This document shows positions 35,841 to 47,317 of a stretch of DNA of 47,491 bases, one piece after another. The stretch comes from Methylophaga sp. OBS4 (GTDB taxonomy: Bacteria > Pseudomonadota > Gammaproteobacteria > Nitrosococcales > Methylophagaceae), in contig NZ_JAPDMV010000024.1 in NCBI RefSeq assembly GCF_026319305.1, positions 1 through 47,491 of the forward strand. The letters are read 5' to 3'. The notes under the pieces are model-generated. The model saw only the letters and a program-made list of their open reading frames with translations. It was not told where the DNA came from and ran no database searches. Position numbers and translations under genes: made by a program. The first letter of the stretch is position 1, and every line of letters starts with the position of its first letter.

Positions 35841-37142
35841 TCAGCTCTTCAGTCGATATTCGGCGCTGCGGGCGTGTGCCGTCAGGCTTTCACCACGGGC
35901 CAGCACTGATGCAATTTGACCTAGACTCTGCGCGCCCACACACGACACGTGAATCAAGCTGGAACGTTTCTGAAAGTCATAGACGCTCAATGGCGAGCTG
36001 AAACGTGCGGTGCGTGAAGTCGGCAATACATGGTTAGGTCCTGCACAGTAATCGCCCAACGCTTCCGGCGTATAACGTCCCATAAAAATGGCACCGGCAT
36101 GGCGGATTTTTTTCGCCATGGCCATCGGCTCCTCCACCGACAACTCGAGGTGCTCCGGCGCAATAAAGTTGGCGACTTCCACCGCCTCATCCATATCGGC
36201 AACGTGGATCAGCGCGCCGCGGCTGGTCAGCGAAGTGGTGATAATGTCTTTACGTTCCATGGTGGGCAACAGACGATCAATGGCTGCTTTGACTTCAGCC
36301 AGATACTTGGCATCCGGTGAAATCAGAATAGATTGTGCATCTTCATCATGTTCGGCCTGGGAGAACAAGTCCATCGCAATCCATTCCGGATTGGTTTTAC
36401 CATCGCAGATCACCAGAATCTCGGACGGGCCGGCAATCATATCAATACCGACAGTGCCGAATACCATGCCTTTGGCCGTCGCGACAAAGATATTGCCGGG
36501 ACCGACAATCTTATCGACCTGCGGAATGGTTTCCGTACCGTAGGCTAATGCCGCCACCGCCTGCGCACCACCGACAGCAAAAATACGGTCGACACCGGCA
36601 ATCGCCGCTGCCGCCAGCACCAGTTCGTTCACCTCACCGTCCGGTGTCGGCACCACCATGATCAGCTCTTTGACACCGGCAACCTTGGCCGGAATTGCAT
36701 TCATCAATACCGATGAAGGATAAGCGGCCTTACCACCGGGTACATACAAACCGGCCCGGTCCAGCGATGATACCTGCTGGCCCAATACCGTACCGTCTAT
36801 CTCGGTATAGCTCCATGAATCTTGTTTCTGATGTTCATGATATTTGCGGACGCGCTCGGCTGAAATTTCCAGTGCCTGCCGTTGTTCCTGTGGAATATTA
36901 TCGAGGGCTGTCCGGGCACGTTCGAGGGAAATTTCCAGATCGGCAACCGTTTCAGCTTTGATGCGGTCAAAACGACGGCTGTATTCCAGCACCGCTTTAT
37001 CGCCTTCGGATTTCACCGCTGCCAGGATTTCCTTTACGATATTACTGACCGCTTCATCAGAAACCCCTTCCCATGCCAGCAACTGTTCGAGTTGCGGCCA
37101 AAAGTCAGTACTTGCGGCATCCAACTGTTTAATATCAATCAT
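35841..37142 (-). CDS. hisD: Histidinol dehydrogenase
   Basis: Oxidises histidinol to histidine in two NAD-dependent steps, with zinc. Recognisable parts: [22 protein letters not shown], the zinc/catalytic [10 protein letters not shown], and [10 protein letters not shown], with [13 protein letters not shown] later. Length is 433 residues. It overlaps hisG by 8 bp. Confidence 0.96.
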   Translation of the reverse strand: MIDIKQLDAASTDFWPQLEQLLAWEGVSDEAVSNIVKEILAAVKSEGDKAVLEYSRRFDRIKAETVADLEISLERARTALDNIPQEQRQALEISAERVRKYHEHQKQDSWSYTEIDGTVLGQQVSSLDRAGLYVPGGKAAYPSSVLMNAIPAKVAGVKELIMVVPTPDGEVNELVLAAAAIAGVDRIFAVGGAQAVAALAYGTETIPQVDKIVGPGNIFVATAKGMVFGTVGIDMIAGPSEILVICDGKTNPEWIAMDLFSQAEHDEDAQSILISPDAKYLAEVKAAIDRLLPTMERKDIITTSLTSRGALIHVADMDEAVEVANFIAPEHLELSVEEPMAMAKKIRHAGAIFMGRYTPEALGDYCAGPNHVLPTSRTARFSSPLSVYDFQKRSSLIHVSCVGAQSLGQIASVLARGESLTAHARSAEYRLKS

Positions 37143-37779
37143 TATTCTGTTCCCTTACTGCTTGGCGAATTTGTTCGATAAAGCGCTGTATACGGTTGTG
37201 TTTCATCTTCATCGACGCCTTGTTGACTACTAATCGTGAGCTAATGTCCGCAATATGCTCCATCGGCACCAGACCATTGGCCCGCAGGGTATTCCCCGTG
37301 TCTACCACATCCACGATACGGTCAGCGAGTCCAACCAAAGGTGCCAGCTCCATTGAGCCATAGAGTTTGATAATTTCCACCTGATCGCCTTTTCCCGCAT
37401 AAAAACGGCGCGTGCTCTCGACAAACTTGGTCGCCACCTTCAAACGGCCGTTACTGACAGGTGTATCGGGTTTGCCAGCGGTCATCAGTTTACACTGGGC
37501 TATTTTCAGATCGACCGGTTCATACAGTTCGGCATGGGGATGTTCCATCAATACATCCTTACCCGCCACACCGATATCGGCACCGCCGTATTCAACATAA
37601 GTCGGCACATCGGAAGCACGTACGATAATGAGTTTCACATCAGGCAAATTGGTATCCAGAATCAGTTTACGGCTGGTTTCCGGATCATCCAGCGGCTCAA
37701 TGCCCGCCGCCTTCAATAAGGGTAATGTTTCTTTGAAGATACGCCCTTTGGACAACGCCAATGTCAATGAATCAGGCAT
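37135..37779 (-). CDS. hisG: ATP phosphoribosyltransferase, short form
   Basis: First step of histidine synthesis. It reads [18 protein letters not shown] at the N-terminus and has the PRPP-binding region [18 protein letters not shown] at about 155-172. At 214 residues it lacks the regulatory C-terminal domain of the E. coli enzyme (299 residues), so it is the short form that needs HisZ as regulatory subunit; hisZ is not in this window. The order murA-hisG-hisD-hisC is usual in many Gammaproteobacteria. Confidence 0.95.
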   Translation of the reverse strand: MPDSLTLALSKGRIFKETLPLLKAAGIEPLDDPETSRKLILDTNLPDVKLIIVRASDVPTYVEYGGADIGVAGKDVLMEHPHAELYEPVDLKIAQCKLMTAGKPDTPVSNGRLKVATKFVESTRRFYAGKGDQVEIIKLYGSMELAPLVGLADRIVDVVDTGNTLRANGLVPMEHIADISSRLVVNKASMKMKHNRIQRFIEQIRQAVREQNND

Positions 37780-37875
37780 ATAGTGCCCCTCTTGGAAAGA
37801 TGCTCACTATTCCCGCGAGCGGCGCCTTGCCGGGAACGAATTGAAGGCTTCTAAATGACCATTTTACCCAGGCCA

Positions 37876-39410
<1,535 letters not shown>

Positions 39411-39431
39411 ATTAACTTCTATTGGATAGGC

Positions 39432-39737
39432 CTATTTCAGGGGTAAAAATTCATCAAGACCACTGGCTTTGGCAATGGCCAGCATTTGTGCTGGCAGATG
39501 GCGGAAAGAAATAGTCTTTTCTGACTGTTTTGCCTGTCGCATCCATGCAATCAGCAAGGCCAGCCCGGCACTGTCGCTGCGGGAGACTTCGGCCAGATCA
39601 ATATCCAGCTCCGCAGTCGAATTAAACAAGTCTTCTGCCGCCGTCATTGCTGCGGCGGCGGAATCCAGACTGAGCTCACCGCTCACACGAAACGTTTGTG
39701 TTTCATTGTCATATCTGATGGCAAACAAATCACTCAT
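39432..39737 (-). CDS. mlaB: MlaB, STAS-domain subunit of the Mla lipid transporter
   Basis: STAS-domain protein (101 residues) that stabilises the MlaFE ATPase complex on the cytoplasmic side. The typical phosphoacceptor-like motif is VSRSDSAGLALLIAWM at about 57-72. It overlaps mlaC by 4 bp. Confidence 0.92.
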   Translation of the reverse strand: MSDLFAIRYDNETQTFRVSGELSLDSAAAAMTAAEDLFNSTAELDIDLAEVSRSDSAGLALLIAWMRQAKQSEKTISFRHLPAQMLAIAKASGLDEFLPLK

Positions 39738-40372
39738 GCTTTGGCTTTTTCATTACGTTTGGCCAGATTTTCAATCAGCTTATCCATGCCATCATTGCGA
39801 ATCTCCGTAGCGAAGCTGGAGCGATAGTTCGTCACCAGACTAATGCCATCTATTTTGACATCATAAACTTTCCAGGCATTTTCTTTATTTTGATACAACG
39901 ACAAAGCCATTGGGATGGCCGGCCCGGAAGGCTGAACCACTTCCATCGGCACAGTGACACGCTTTTTGCTTAAATCATCACGGAAAGGTAACAGGCGTAT
40001 CTCTTCATCAGTGTATTCCAGCATGGCCGTTGCATAGGTTCTGACCAAAAGCAGTCTGAACTCTTCAACAAAGCGGACACGTTGATCCGCATCTGCCTGA
40101 CGCCAGTTCTTGCCTAATGCCAGTTTGGACATTTTTTCAAAATCAAAATGCGGTATCAGGATATCTTCAACCAGCCTGAAGATCTTGTCCGGGTTGGCTT
40201 CCAGTTCTGCTTTATGCTCTTTCAGGGCTAGAAGCATATCGTCAGAAGCCATTTTAACCAAAGCCTGAGGCTCCGGCATCTCTTCTGCTGTCAGAGACAG
40301 CGGACCCACAGCGAGCATAATCGCCATGAAAGCCATAAACAATCTTGTGAACAAATTATTGTACATGTTCAT
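39734..40372 (-). CDS. mlaC: MlaC, periplasmic phospholipid-binding protein
   Basis: Shuttles phospholipids between MlaA at the outer membrane and MlaFEDB at the inner membrane. A signal peptide (to about residue 29) is followed by the Ttg2/MlaC fold with HFDFEKMSKLALGKNWR and FVEEFRLLLVRTYA. Length is 212 residues. Its first base overlaps the mlaD stop. Confidence 0.93.
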   Translation of the reverse strand: MNMYNNLFTRLFMAFMAIMLAVGPLSLTAEEMPEPQALVKMASDDMLLALKEHKAELEANPDKIFRLVEDILIPHFDFEKMSKLALGKNWRQADADQRVRFVEEFRLLLVRTYATAMLEYTDEEIRLLPFRDDLSKKRVTVPMEVVQPSGPAIPMALSLYQNKENAWKVYDVKIDGISLVTNYRSSFATEIRNDGMDKLIENLAKRNEKAKA

Positions 40373-40839
40373 TATTCATCACCTTCCGCTTTACTAAAGA
40401 GGAATTGACCAATCACCTGCTCAAGCACCAGTGCAGACTGAGTTAAGTCTATGACATCCCCGTGCTGTAAAAATTCTTCTTCGGCACCGGCAACCAGACC
40501 AATATACTGCTCACCGAGAAGACCTGCTGTATAAATGCTGGCTGAAGTATCAAGGGGGATATTGTCGTACTGAGGGTATATGTTCAGTGTCACGTTTGCA
40601 TTATAAGTGAGGGGGTCTAGTTTGATAGCGGCAACCCGTCCCACACGCACGCCCGCCATGGTCACAGGCGAACGAACTTTCAGACCACCGGTATTCTCAA
40701 ATTCAGCGATAAGCTGATAGCCGGTTTCATCGGTAAAGTCACCCAGATTACTGACCTTCATTGCCAGCACGAACAGTGCAGCCAGACCTATAGCAACAAA
40801 CATTCCGACAGTAATTTCGGTACTCTTTTTCTGCATCAT
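40372..40839 (-). CDS. mlaD: MlaD, MCE-domain phospholipid transport protein
   Basis: Membrane-anchored hexameric MCE protein. One membrane segment (GMFVAIGLAALFVLAMKVSNL, about 13-33) is followed by the MCE domain with FENTGGLKVRSPVTMAGVRVG and the tip YTAGLLGEQYIGLV. Length is 155 residues, adjacent to mlaE with no gap. Confidence 0.95.
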   Translation of the reverse strand: MMQKKSTEITVGMFVAIGLAALFVLAMKVSNLGDFTDETGYQLIAEFENTGGLKVRSPVTMAGVRVGRVAAIKLDPLTYNANVTLNIYPQYDNIPLDTSASIYTAGLLGEQYIGLVAGAEEEFLQHGDVIDLTQSALVLEQVIGQFLFSKAEGDE

Positions 40840-41622
40840 TTATTCATCTCCAAACATTAACGCAGTCAGCACAAAGTCCAGCCCTAAAATAGCAAACGCG
40901 GAATGCACAACTGTGCGAGTCGTTGCTCTTCCGACCCCCTCAGAGGTCGGCGTGGCATCATGCCCTTCAAATAAAGCGATCCAGGTTACAACAAAGCCAA
41001 AGACCACACTTTTAATTACACCATTGAGAATATCGTCATACAGATCGGTTTTGGCTTGCATCTGTGACCAGAATGCGCCGTCATCCACACCCAACAGGCC
41101 GTGCCCTACCAGGAAGGCGCCCCAAATACCTACCGCGCTGAAAATAGCCGCCAGCAGTGGCATTGAAATAATACCTGCCAGGAACCTTGGTGCAATGATA
41201 CGTCTGATGGGATCCACCGCCATCATTTCCATACCGGACAACTGCTCGGTGCTCTTCATCAGACCAACTTCTGCCGTCAGCGCTGAACCGGCACGTCCCG
41301 CAAAAAGCAAGGCGCTGACCACGGGTCCCAGCTCACGCACCAAAGACAGGGATACCAGCACACCCAGTGACTCTTCGGCACCAAAGTCTACCAGCGTATT
41401 GTAGCCCTGAAGCCCCAACACCATGCCAACAAACAAGCCTGAGACCATAATTATCAAAATCGACAATACGCCTACAGAATACATTTGCTGGATAACCAGC
41501 GAAAAGCGCAGAAACAATTCGGGCACCCCTGCCAGCATATGCAGCAGAAACAGGTGGCCACGCCCCAGTCGTTCAAATGTGCCCAGTCCCCAGCGACCAA
41601 GGCTGCGAATCAGATTTATCAT
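40840..41622 (-). CDS. mlaE: MlaE, ABC permease of the Mla system
   Basis: Inner-membrane permease (260 residues, about five membrane segments). The conserved [22 protein letters not shown] region and [20 protein letters not shown], typical of MlaE/YrbE, are complete. The ATG overlaps the mlaF stop by 4 bp. Confidence 0.95.
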   Translation of the reverse strand: MINLIRSLGRWGLGTFERLGRGHLFLLHMLAGVPELFLRFSLVIQQMYSVGVLSILIIMVSGLFVGMVLGLQGYNTLVDFGAEESLGVLVSLSLVRELGPVVSALLFAGRAGSALTAEVGLMKSTEQLSGMEMMAVDPIRRIIAPRFLAGIISMPLLAAIFSAVGIWGAFLVGHGLLGVDDGAFWSQMQAKTDLYDDILNGVIKSVVFGFVVTWIALFEGHDATPTSEGVGRATTRTVVHSAFAILGLDFVLTALMFGDE

Positions 41623-42422
41623 GCGTCCACCTCTGGGTTAAGTAAATCTTCAGCATATCCAACCCCGGGGTAATGGAACGGCACCGGGCCATCCGGCAAT
41701 CCCTGCATGAACTGCTGCACCCACTGGGATGAAGAACGCTTCAGTTGTACCGGTGAGCCCTGCTCAATCACCTTGCCGCCAGACAACAGGTAAATGTAGT
41801 CGGCAATTTCAGCCGTTTCGTTAACATCATGGGACACCACAATACTGGTCAGTCCCATCGCGTCATTAATACGATGTATCAGATTAACCAAGGTACCCAT
41901 CGAAATCGGATCCTGGCCGGTGAAAGGCTCGTCGTACATGATCATCATCGGTTCCAAAGCCATGGCACGAGCCAAGGCGACCCGTCTTGCCATTCCTCCC
42001 GACAGTTCACTCGGCATCAGGCTTCTGGCATTACGCAGTCCCACGGCCTGTAACTTCATCAATACCAAATCACGAATCAGTGACTCAGGTAATTTGGTAT
42101 GTTCTCGCAGAGGAAACGCTACATTGTCATACACGTCGATATCGGTCAGCAGAGCACCGCTTTGGAATAACATACCCATGCGCTTGCGCAATGCGTAAAG
42201 CTCTGAGCGGGAAAGTTTATGAACGTCCTGACCGTCGACTTCAATGGTACCCTGATCCGGCCTGAGCTGCCCGCCTATCAAACGTAACAATGTGGTCTTG
42301 CCAGTACCACTCGGGCCCATGATCGCTGTCACTTTTCCACGCTGAATATCAATATTCACGCCTTCAAAAATGGCTCGATCACCACGATAAAAGTGCAAGT
42401 CCCTGATCTTTACCAGTGGCAC
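41619..42422 (-). CDS. mlaF: MlaF, ATP-binding protein of the Mla system
   Basis: ATPase that powers retrograde or anterograde phospholipid transport between the membranes. Walker A is [12 protein letters not shown] (about 36-47), signature [14 protein letters not shown], Walker [15 protein letters not shown]-loop VVSHD. It begins with GTG 42420-42422 preceded by GGAG and has 267 residues. It is the first gene of mlaFEDCB-ibaG-murA; the promoter should lie in 42423-42580. Confidence 0.95.
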   Translation of the reverse strand: MPLVKIRDLHFYRGDRAIFEGVNIDIQRGKVTAIMGPSGTGKTTLLRLIGGQLRPDQGTIEVDGQDVHKLSRSELYALRKRMGMLFQSGALLTDIDVYDNVAFPLREHTKLPESLIRDLVLMKLQAVGLRNARSLMPSELSGGMARRVALARAMALEPMMIMYDEPFTGQDPISMGTLVNLIHRINDAMGLTSIVVSHDVNETAEIADYIYLLSGGKVIEQGSPVQLKRSSSQWVQQFMQGLPDGPVPFHYPGVGYAEDLLNPEVDA

Positions 42423-42580
42423 AGGTTTCTCCAGCGTTACAATTTAAAAAATAAAGATCGCCAATTTTCGTGAATAACCTCGGTTAAGTCAAATCTGCTT
42501 GGACCGACAAACCGACTCCTATGGAAAATTTCATCCGGTTCGGCTAGAGTGTGCATTCCAGTTTCTGGGGATAGGAACTT
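42423..42580. other. Promoter region upstream of the mla cluster
   Basis: No gene is seen. It must hold the mlaF promoter on the minus strand. Together with the adjacent repeat copy D it makes a 509-bp non-coding gap between mlaF and mxaD. I see no clear operator. Confidence 0.4.
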
Positions 42581-42851
42581 TTAGGGCCTGTTTATCTTTC
42601 ATATCCACCACTGCTGGAGGCTATTTTTGTGTCCGGCAAGGCGGAAAGAGCGTGGTGTAACCATTCTACATGAGCGATTGACAACGCCGCTGGGCGCAAA
42701 AATAGCCCCAGCCCTCCGGGTTGTGGCTGAAAAAGCGCCACTCTGCGTTGCTCGTCGTTTGTTTAAAATGACTAAACTGCTCTCCTCGCGCCTTAATTGA
42801 CGCTTTTTCAGCTCACAACAGAGGCGGAGATGAAAGATAAACAGGTCCTAA
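42581..42851. mobile_element. Dispersed repeat copy D: complete 271-bp MITE-like unit
   Basis: It has 29-bp terminal inverted repeats (42581-42609 and 42823-42851) that agree at about 26 of 29 positions; the tips are TTAGGGCCTGTTTATC and TTAGGACCTGTTTATC on opposite strands. The interior matches copy C over nearly all its length. There is no open frame of note and no clear target duplication. This is the best copy for defining the family. Confidence 0.85.
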
Positions 42852-42931
42852 CCTCGATGTTGTTCAGATTCTGTTCAGAATCCTTGTGATAACGTCCTTA
42901 TCGCACTTGCTGAAAAAACGGAGAAATATAA

Positions 42932-43495
42932 ATGAAGAAGTTGTTGCAATTTTTTGCTGTTGCCTTGATGGCCATGCCTATACTCGCTGCCGCCCACGGT
43001 CCGACCCGTCAAATGGTTGAAGAAAAAATCACCATCAATGCCGCCCCTGAAGATGTCTGGGCCATGGTCAAGGATTTTGGCGGTCTGCACAACTGGCATC
43101 CTGCTGTTGCCAGTACTGAGTTGAAAGATGAGAAAACCCGTGTACTGACGCTTAACAGTGAGGGCAACCCCACTATTACGGAAGAGCTCGACAAAGTAGA
43201 TGATGAAAAAATGATGCTTATCTACAAAATCACGGACATGAGTGTTGTCAATACCATTACTTTCAACAGCAAAGATACGCCTTATTACACGTTGCCTGTC
43301 ACCAATTACAAAGCCTGGTTGTCAGTCACGCCTAAAGATGGTGGCTCAGAAGTAAAATGGAAAGGTAAATTCTACCGTTCATTCATGGATAACCCACCGG
43401 TACCGGAAGGTCAAAGCGACGCAGATGCGGTAAATGCCATAAAAGGTGTTTACACATCCGGTCTGGAAAATCTGAAAGCCATCATGGAAAAATAA
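42932..43495 (+). CDS. mxaD: MxaD-like periplasmic SRPBCC protein
   Basis: A signal peptide (about 1-21, ending AAA) precedes an SRPBCC fold. The segments HGPTRQMVEEKITINAAPE, VKDFGGLHNWHPAVASTE, ITEELDKVDDEKM, LPVTNYKAWLSV and EVKWKGKFYRSF follow the pattern of MxaD, described in Methylobacterium extorquens as a periplasmic protein that aids electron transfer between methanol dehydrogenase and cytochrome cL. Length is 187 residues, with GGAG before the ATG. There is no mxaF cluster here; the nearest dehydrogenase is XoxF, 37 kb away. TAATG overlap joins it to the next gene. Confidence 0.85.
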   Translation: MKKLLQFFAVALMAMPILAAAHGPTRQMVEEKITINAAPEDVWAMVKDFGGLHNWHPAVASTELKDEKTRVLTLNSEGNPTITEELDKVDDEKMMLIYKITDMSVVNTITFNSKDTPYYTLPVTNYKAWLSVTPKDGGSEVKWKGKFYRSFMDNPPVPEGQSDADAVNAIKGVYTSGLENLKAIMEK

Positions 43496-44496
43496 TGCCG
43501 GCTCAGAACATGACCAAAAACAAGAAGGCGACTTTATCCAGGGTCGCCTTTTTTCTTTTTCTGGCCACCATATTGATGCTGAATGCCTGTGATCAAAATC
43601 ACATACAGTATGCGCTTGTCACCAATCAACTGGTCAATAATGTCAGTGTGATTGATACCGAAACCCAGCAAGTTATCAAAACCATTAATGTCGGTAAAAG
43701 CCCTGCCGGTATCGCCCTCAGCCCTGAGCGCCATCGTGCTTTTATCAGTAACCCTGATGGCCAGTCGGTATCGATCATTGATCTGGACAATCTCGCTGAG
43801 ATCAAACAAGTAAAGGTTGGCCCGGGTCCGGTCGGCATTACTGCAAACAAAGCCGGTGATAAAGTCTATGTCGCCGACTGGTACGATAACAACATAACGG
43901 TTATCGACCCGCAAGCGGGGGAGATAACGGACCAGATCAGCGTCGGGAAATCGCCCGCAGGCCTCATTCTCGACGAGACTAACCAACGTCTCTATGTCGC
44001 CAACCGCGATGATAATGCTGTGGCGTTTATCAATCTGGAAAATAACCAGGTCGTACGCAGTGTCAATGTAGGCACAGCGCCGTTCGGGCTGGCACTTTCA
44101 CCTGACGGTAAACACTTATACAGCGTCAATGTGCGTAGCAGCAATGTGACCGTAATCGACACCGAAACAGCGAAAGTACTCACCACCATCCCCGTGGGGG
44201 AATGGCCATATTGTGCCGTAGTCAGTCCGGACGGAAAAAAACTTTATGTGACCAACCAGGACGAGAGTACTATTTCTATCATTGATACCGCGACCAATCA
44301 GGTTACCAACACGGTTGATGTCGAAGATACACCTGAAGGCATTGATACCACCGCCGATGGCCGCTTTATCTATGTCGCGAACTGGGCCAGTAGCAGCATC
44401 TCGATCATCGACGCCGAGACTGAGACCCTGATTAACACCATTGCAACCGATAAAGGCAGCCGTGCCTTTGGACGATTTATTACTAAACTTGAATAA
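43495..44496 (+). CDS. YVTN-type beta-propeller lipoprotein
   Basis: The N-terminus is a lipoprotein signal (FLFLATILMLNAC, Cys near 32). The rest is about seven repeats of 40-42 residues with the pattern VSVIDxxxxxVxxxIxVGxxPxGIxxSPDGxxxYVxN (for example VTVIDTETAKVLTTIPVGEW), which form a seven-bladed propeller. Such proteins lie near PQQ or cytochrome systems and may be binding scaffolds. The start codon overlaps the mxaD stop, so the two are coupled; a shared role in periplasmic methanol oxidation is inferred. No catalytic residues are visible. Confidence 0.85.
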   Translation: MPAQNMTKNKKATLSRVAFFLFLATILMLNACDQNHIQYALVTNQLVNNVSVIDTETQQVIKTINVGKSPAGIALSPERHRAFISNPDGQSVSIIDLDNLAEIKQVKVGPGPVGITANKAGDKVYVADWYDNNITVIDPQAGEITDQISVGKSPAGLILDETNQRLYVANRDDNAVAFINLENNQVVRSVNVGTAPFGLALSPDGKHLYSVNVRSSNVTVIDTETAKVLTTIPVGEWPYCAVVSPDGKKLYVTNQDESTISIIDTATNQVTNTVDVEDTPEGIDTTADGRFIYVANWASSSISIIDAETETLINTIATDKGSRAFGRFITKLE

Positions 44497-45247
44497 ATTG
44501 ATTGATTCTGTCGCAGCGCTCAATGATCAGGCCTTAACCAGGGCCCATGAACTGGCTGGCAGACTGGCGGTCGCTGTCAGTCAACCCGATCCCGGCTTAC
44601 CCCAGCTTCTGGTCAGCGAACAAAAAGTTCAATTGCAGGTGCCGGATTTAGGTAAACCGGTTGCCATCGACTTTGAAACCGGTAAATACGATCATCGCAG
44701 AAAATTTGGTGGTGGCCGCGGTCAACCGCTGGCAAAAGCCATCGGCCTGAAAAAAGGTCAGTTACCCACTGTTATCGATGCTACGGCGGGGTTTGCCCGC
44801 GATGCCTTTGTTATCGCCAGCCTGGGCTGCCAAATCACCATGCTGGAACGCAGTCTGCTCATGAGCATTCTGATTGAAGATGCCGTGTCCCGGGCTGCAA
44901 CGCACGCTGAAATTACTGATATCGCCGCCCGTATGCGTATTATTCACTGCGATGCCATTTTTTACCTGCAACAGCTTCCGGTCGGAGATTATCCTGATGT
45001 TGTTTATATGGATCCCATGTATCCATCGCGGGATAAATCTGCATTGGTTAAAAAGGAAATGCAGCTTTTGCATCGGCTGATAGGCGCGGATACTGACAGC
45101 AGTCCACTGCTGACCGCTGCCCGCGAGGTGGCACGCAAACGTGTTGTGGTTAAACGGCCGAAAGGCGCAGATTTTATTGGTGGGGCCAAACCTTCAGTCA
45201 GTATCGAAAGCAAAAACACCCGCTACGATGTATATGTAAATTCTTAA
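44462..45247 (+). CDS. rsmJ: 16S rRNA m2G1516 methyltransferase RsmJ
   Basis: Methylates G1516 of 16S rRNA. The family core is present: FETGKYDHRRKFGGGRGQPLAKA, VIDATAGFARDAFVIASLG (SAM motif I, about 104-122 from this start), MLERS and VYMDPMYP, with VVVKRPKGADF near the end. The start is uncertain: GTG 44462 has AAAGG in front; the frame also opens at TTG 44441 and 44486. All these starts lie inside the end of the propeller gene. Confidence 0.9.
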   Translation: MPLDDLLLNLNKLIDSVAALNDQALTRAHELAGRLAVAVSQPDPGLPQLLVSEQKVQLQVPDLGKPVAIDFETGKYDHRRKFGGGRGQPLAKAIGLKKGQLPTVIDATAGFARDAFVIASLGCQITMLERSLLMSILIEDAVSRAATHAEITDIAARMRIIHCDAIFYLQQLPVGDYPDVVYMDPMYPSRDKSALVKKEMQLLHRLIGADTDSSPLLTAAREVARKRVVVKRPKGADFIGGAKPSVSIESKNTRYDVYVNS

Positions 45248-45289
45248 ATAAACAAACTGTTTCGGCTAAAATCTCTTCCTGCCGGTTTC

Positions 45290-46615
45290 TCAAGATCTGG
45301 ACTGCTTGTCCAGTTCCCGGAGCCTTGCCAGCTTCTCGGCTATCTTAATTTCCAGGCCGCGATTGACCGGCTGGTAATATTCACGTTCACGCATAGATTC
45401 GGGGAAGTACTGCTCGCCCGCCGCATAAGCATCCGGTTCATCATGGGCATAGCGGTATTCCTTACCATAACCCAGCTCTTTCATCAGTTTGGTAGGTGCA
45501 TTACGCAGGTGCACCGGTACTTCTACAGAACCATATGCCCGGACATCATGCATAGCCGCCTTGAAAGCGGTATAAACCGCATTACTTTTCGGTGCACAGG
45601 CCAGATAAACCACAGCTTGGGCAATCGCAAGCTCCCCTTCCGGACTGCCCAGTTTATCAAAACTCTCCCAGGCATCCAGAGCGATACGCAGACCGCGCGG
45701 ATCGGCGTTACCAATATCTTCCGCGGCCATACGCACCACACGTCGCATCAGGTAAACCGGATCACAGCCGCCGTCCAGCATACGGCACAACCAGTACAAA
45801 GCCGCATCGGGGGCAGAGCCGCGTACCGATTTATGCAAGGCGGAAATCTGATCATAAAAAGCTTCACCGCCTTTATCGAAACGACGCAAAGTGCCGGACA
45901 ATACCTCTGCCAGATCAGTTTCATCAACCGCTTTCTGTCCTTTGCTATCGGCCAGATCCACGGCTATTTCGAGCAGGTTCAAAACCCGGCGGCCGTCACC
46001 ATCCGCGGTCTGTGCCAGTTGATCTCTTAAATCATCGGCAATGCTGATACCTCTGTCAGCCAGCCCTAATTCGGCATCGAGCATCGCCCGATCGATGATC
46101 TGGCGAAGATCGGCGGGCTCAAGCGACTTGAGCACATAGACGCGGGCCCTTGATAACAAGGCGTTATTCAATTCAAAAGACGGATTTTCGGTGGTGGCGC
46201 CAATAAAAGTGAAAGTGCCGTCCTCCACATAGGGCAGAAAGGCATCTTGCTGAGATTTGTTGAAGCGGTGCACCTCATCGACAAACAACATGGTACGTCG
46301 GCCCTGTTCCTGTTGCAGTTGCTGGGCCCGGGCAACAGCGGCACGGACTTCTTTCACCCCGGCCAGCACCGCCGAAATGGTCAAGAATTCGGCATCGCAG
46401 TAGCCGGCAATCAATTTGGCGAGCGTGGTCTTACCTGTGCCGGGCGGCCCCCAGAAAATCATCGAATGCGGATGCCCCGAGGCTATTGCCTGGCGCAAGG
46501 GTTTGCCCGCTCCGAGCAAATGCGACTGGCCGATATATTGATCCAGCGTTTTTGGCCGCATGCGATCGGCCAAAGGTCGACTGGCGAGATCGTCTATCTG
46601 ATCAAACAAACTCAC
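45290..46615 (-). CDS. rarA: Replication-associated recombination protein A (RarA/MgsA)
   Basis: AAA+ clamp-loader-like ATPase acting at stalled replication forks. [18 protein letters not shown] at the N-terminus, Walker [14 protein letters not shown] (about 55-67), Walker [16 protein letters not shown], sensor [13 protein letters not shown] and the C-terminal tetramerisation region ([19 protein letters not shown]) are all there. Length is 441 residues. It starts with GTG overlapping the lolA stop by 4 bp (GTGA). Confidence 0.95.
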   Translation of the reverse strand: MSLFDQIDDLASRPLADRMRPKTLDQYIGQSHLLGAGKPLRQAIASGHPHSMIFWGPPGTGKTTLAKLIAGYCDAEFLTISAVLAGVKEVRAAVARAQQLQQEQGRRTMLFVDEVHRFNKSQQDAFLPYVEDGTFTFIGATTENPSFELNNALLSRARVYVLKSLEPADLRQIIDRAMLDAELGLADRGISIADDLRDQLAQTADGDGRRVLNLLEIAVDLADSKGQKAVDETDLAEVLSGTLRRFDKGGEAFYDQISALHKSVRGSAPDAALYWLCRMLDGGCDPVYLMRRVVRMAAEDIGNADPRGLRIALDAWESFDKLGSPEGELAIAQAVVYLACAPKSNAVYTAFKAAMHDVRAYGSVEVPVHLRNAPTKLMKELGYGKEYRYAHDEPDAYAAGEQYFPESMREREYYQPVNRGLEIKIAEKLARLRELDKQSRS

Positions 46616-47247
46616 TGTTGCGTATCACCCACAACATCAACACCCGCTGGCGGCGTAAACTCAAACGCGTCCTGAGCAAATGTCACATTTTCTTTGACCT
46701 GACTGAATACCAGACGGGTACGTTGATCAAAGCTGTCTTGCATGATCATCCGCTGCAGGCTGTTGTTATCAAACGCCAACGTGACAGTCTGAAAATTGGA
46801 GTCGGCTTCTTTGGGAATCAACTCTACCCACTGCAAGCCATCGTCAGAGGGCACATCTCTTATCTGGTACTTGTCTTCAGGCACGACATCACCCGACAAC
46901 AATGTCGCTGGCGTTTCCGCCAAAGCCTCCAGCTGAGATTTCACCGTTACCTGTTCCAGATCGACATCATAAAACCAGACATTCTGCCCGTCAGCGATAA
47001 TCTGCTGCGGGTAGGGCTGCCGATAATCCCATCTGAACTTACCGGGGCGTTGCAGCTGAAACTGTCCTTGTGCCTCTTCTATCACATTGCCCTGCGGATC
47101 CAGGACTACCTGCTGAAACTGCGCCTGGAAAGTACCAACCTGTTGCACAAATGCATTCAGTTTTTCGCTGCCCGATGTTTGCGCCAGCGCCAGATTCGTC
47201 CACAGCAGGCTGAGTAAAAAATAAAACAGCGATCTGTTAAGCGTCAT
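46612..47247 (-). CDS. lolA: Outer-membrane lipoprotein carrier protein LolA
   Basis: Periplasmic chaperone that carries lipoproteins from LolCDE to LolB. A signal peptide (to about residue 22, ending ALA) leads to the LolA fold: [36 protein letters not shown] and [12 protein letters not shown]. Length is 211 residues. The order ftsK-lolA-rarA is conserved in Gammaproteobacteria. Confidence 0.95.
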   Translation of the reverse strand: MTLNRSLFYFLLSLLWTNLALAQTSGSEKLNAFVQQVGTFQAQFQQVVLDPQGNVIEEAQGQFQLQRPGKFRWDYRQPYPQQIIADGQNVWFYDVDLEQVTVKSQLEALAETPATLLSGDVVPEDKYQIRDVPSDDGLQWVELIPKEADSNFQTVTLAFDNNSLQRMIMQDSFDQRTRLVFSQVKENVTFAQDAFEFTPPAGVDVVGDTQQ

Positions 47248-47317
47248 TAAACGACTCCAAAGTTACGTGCGTATTGAGCTGACTTTTAATCTCAGCTTTA
47301 GTTCTCGAAGCTAGGGA

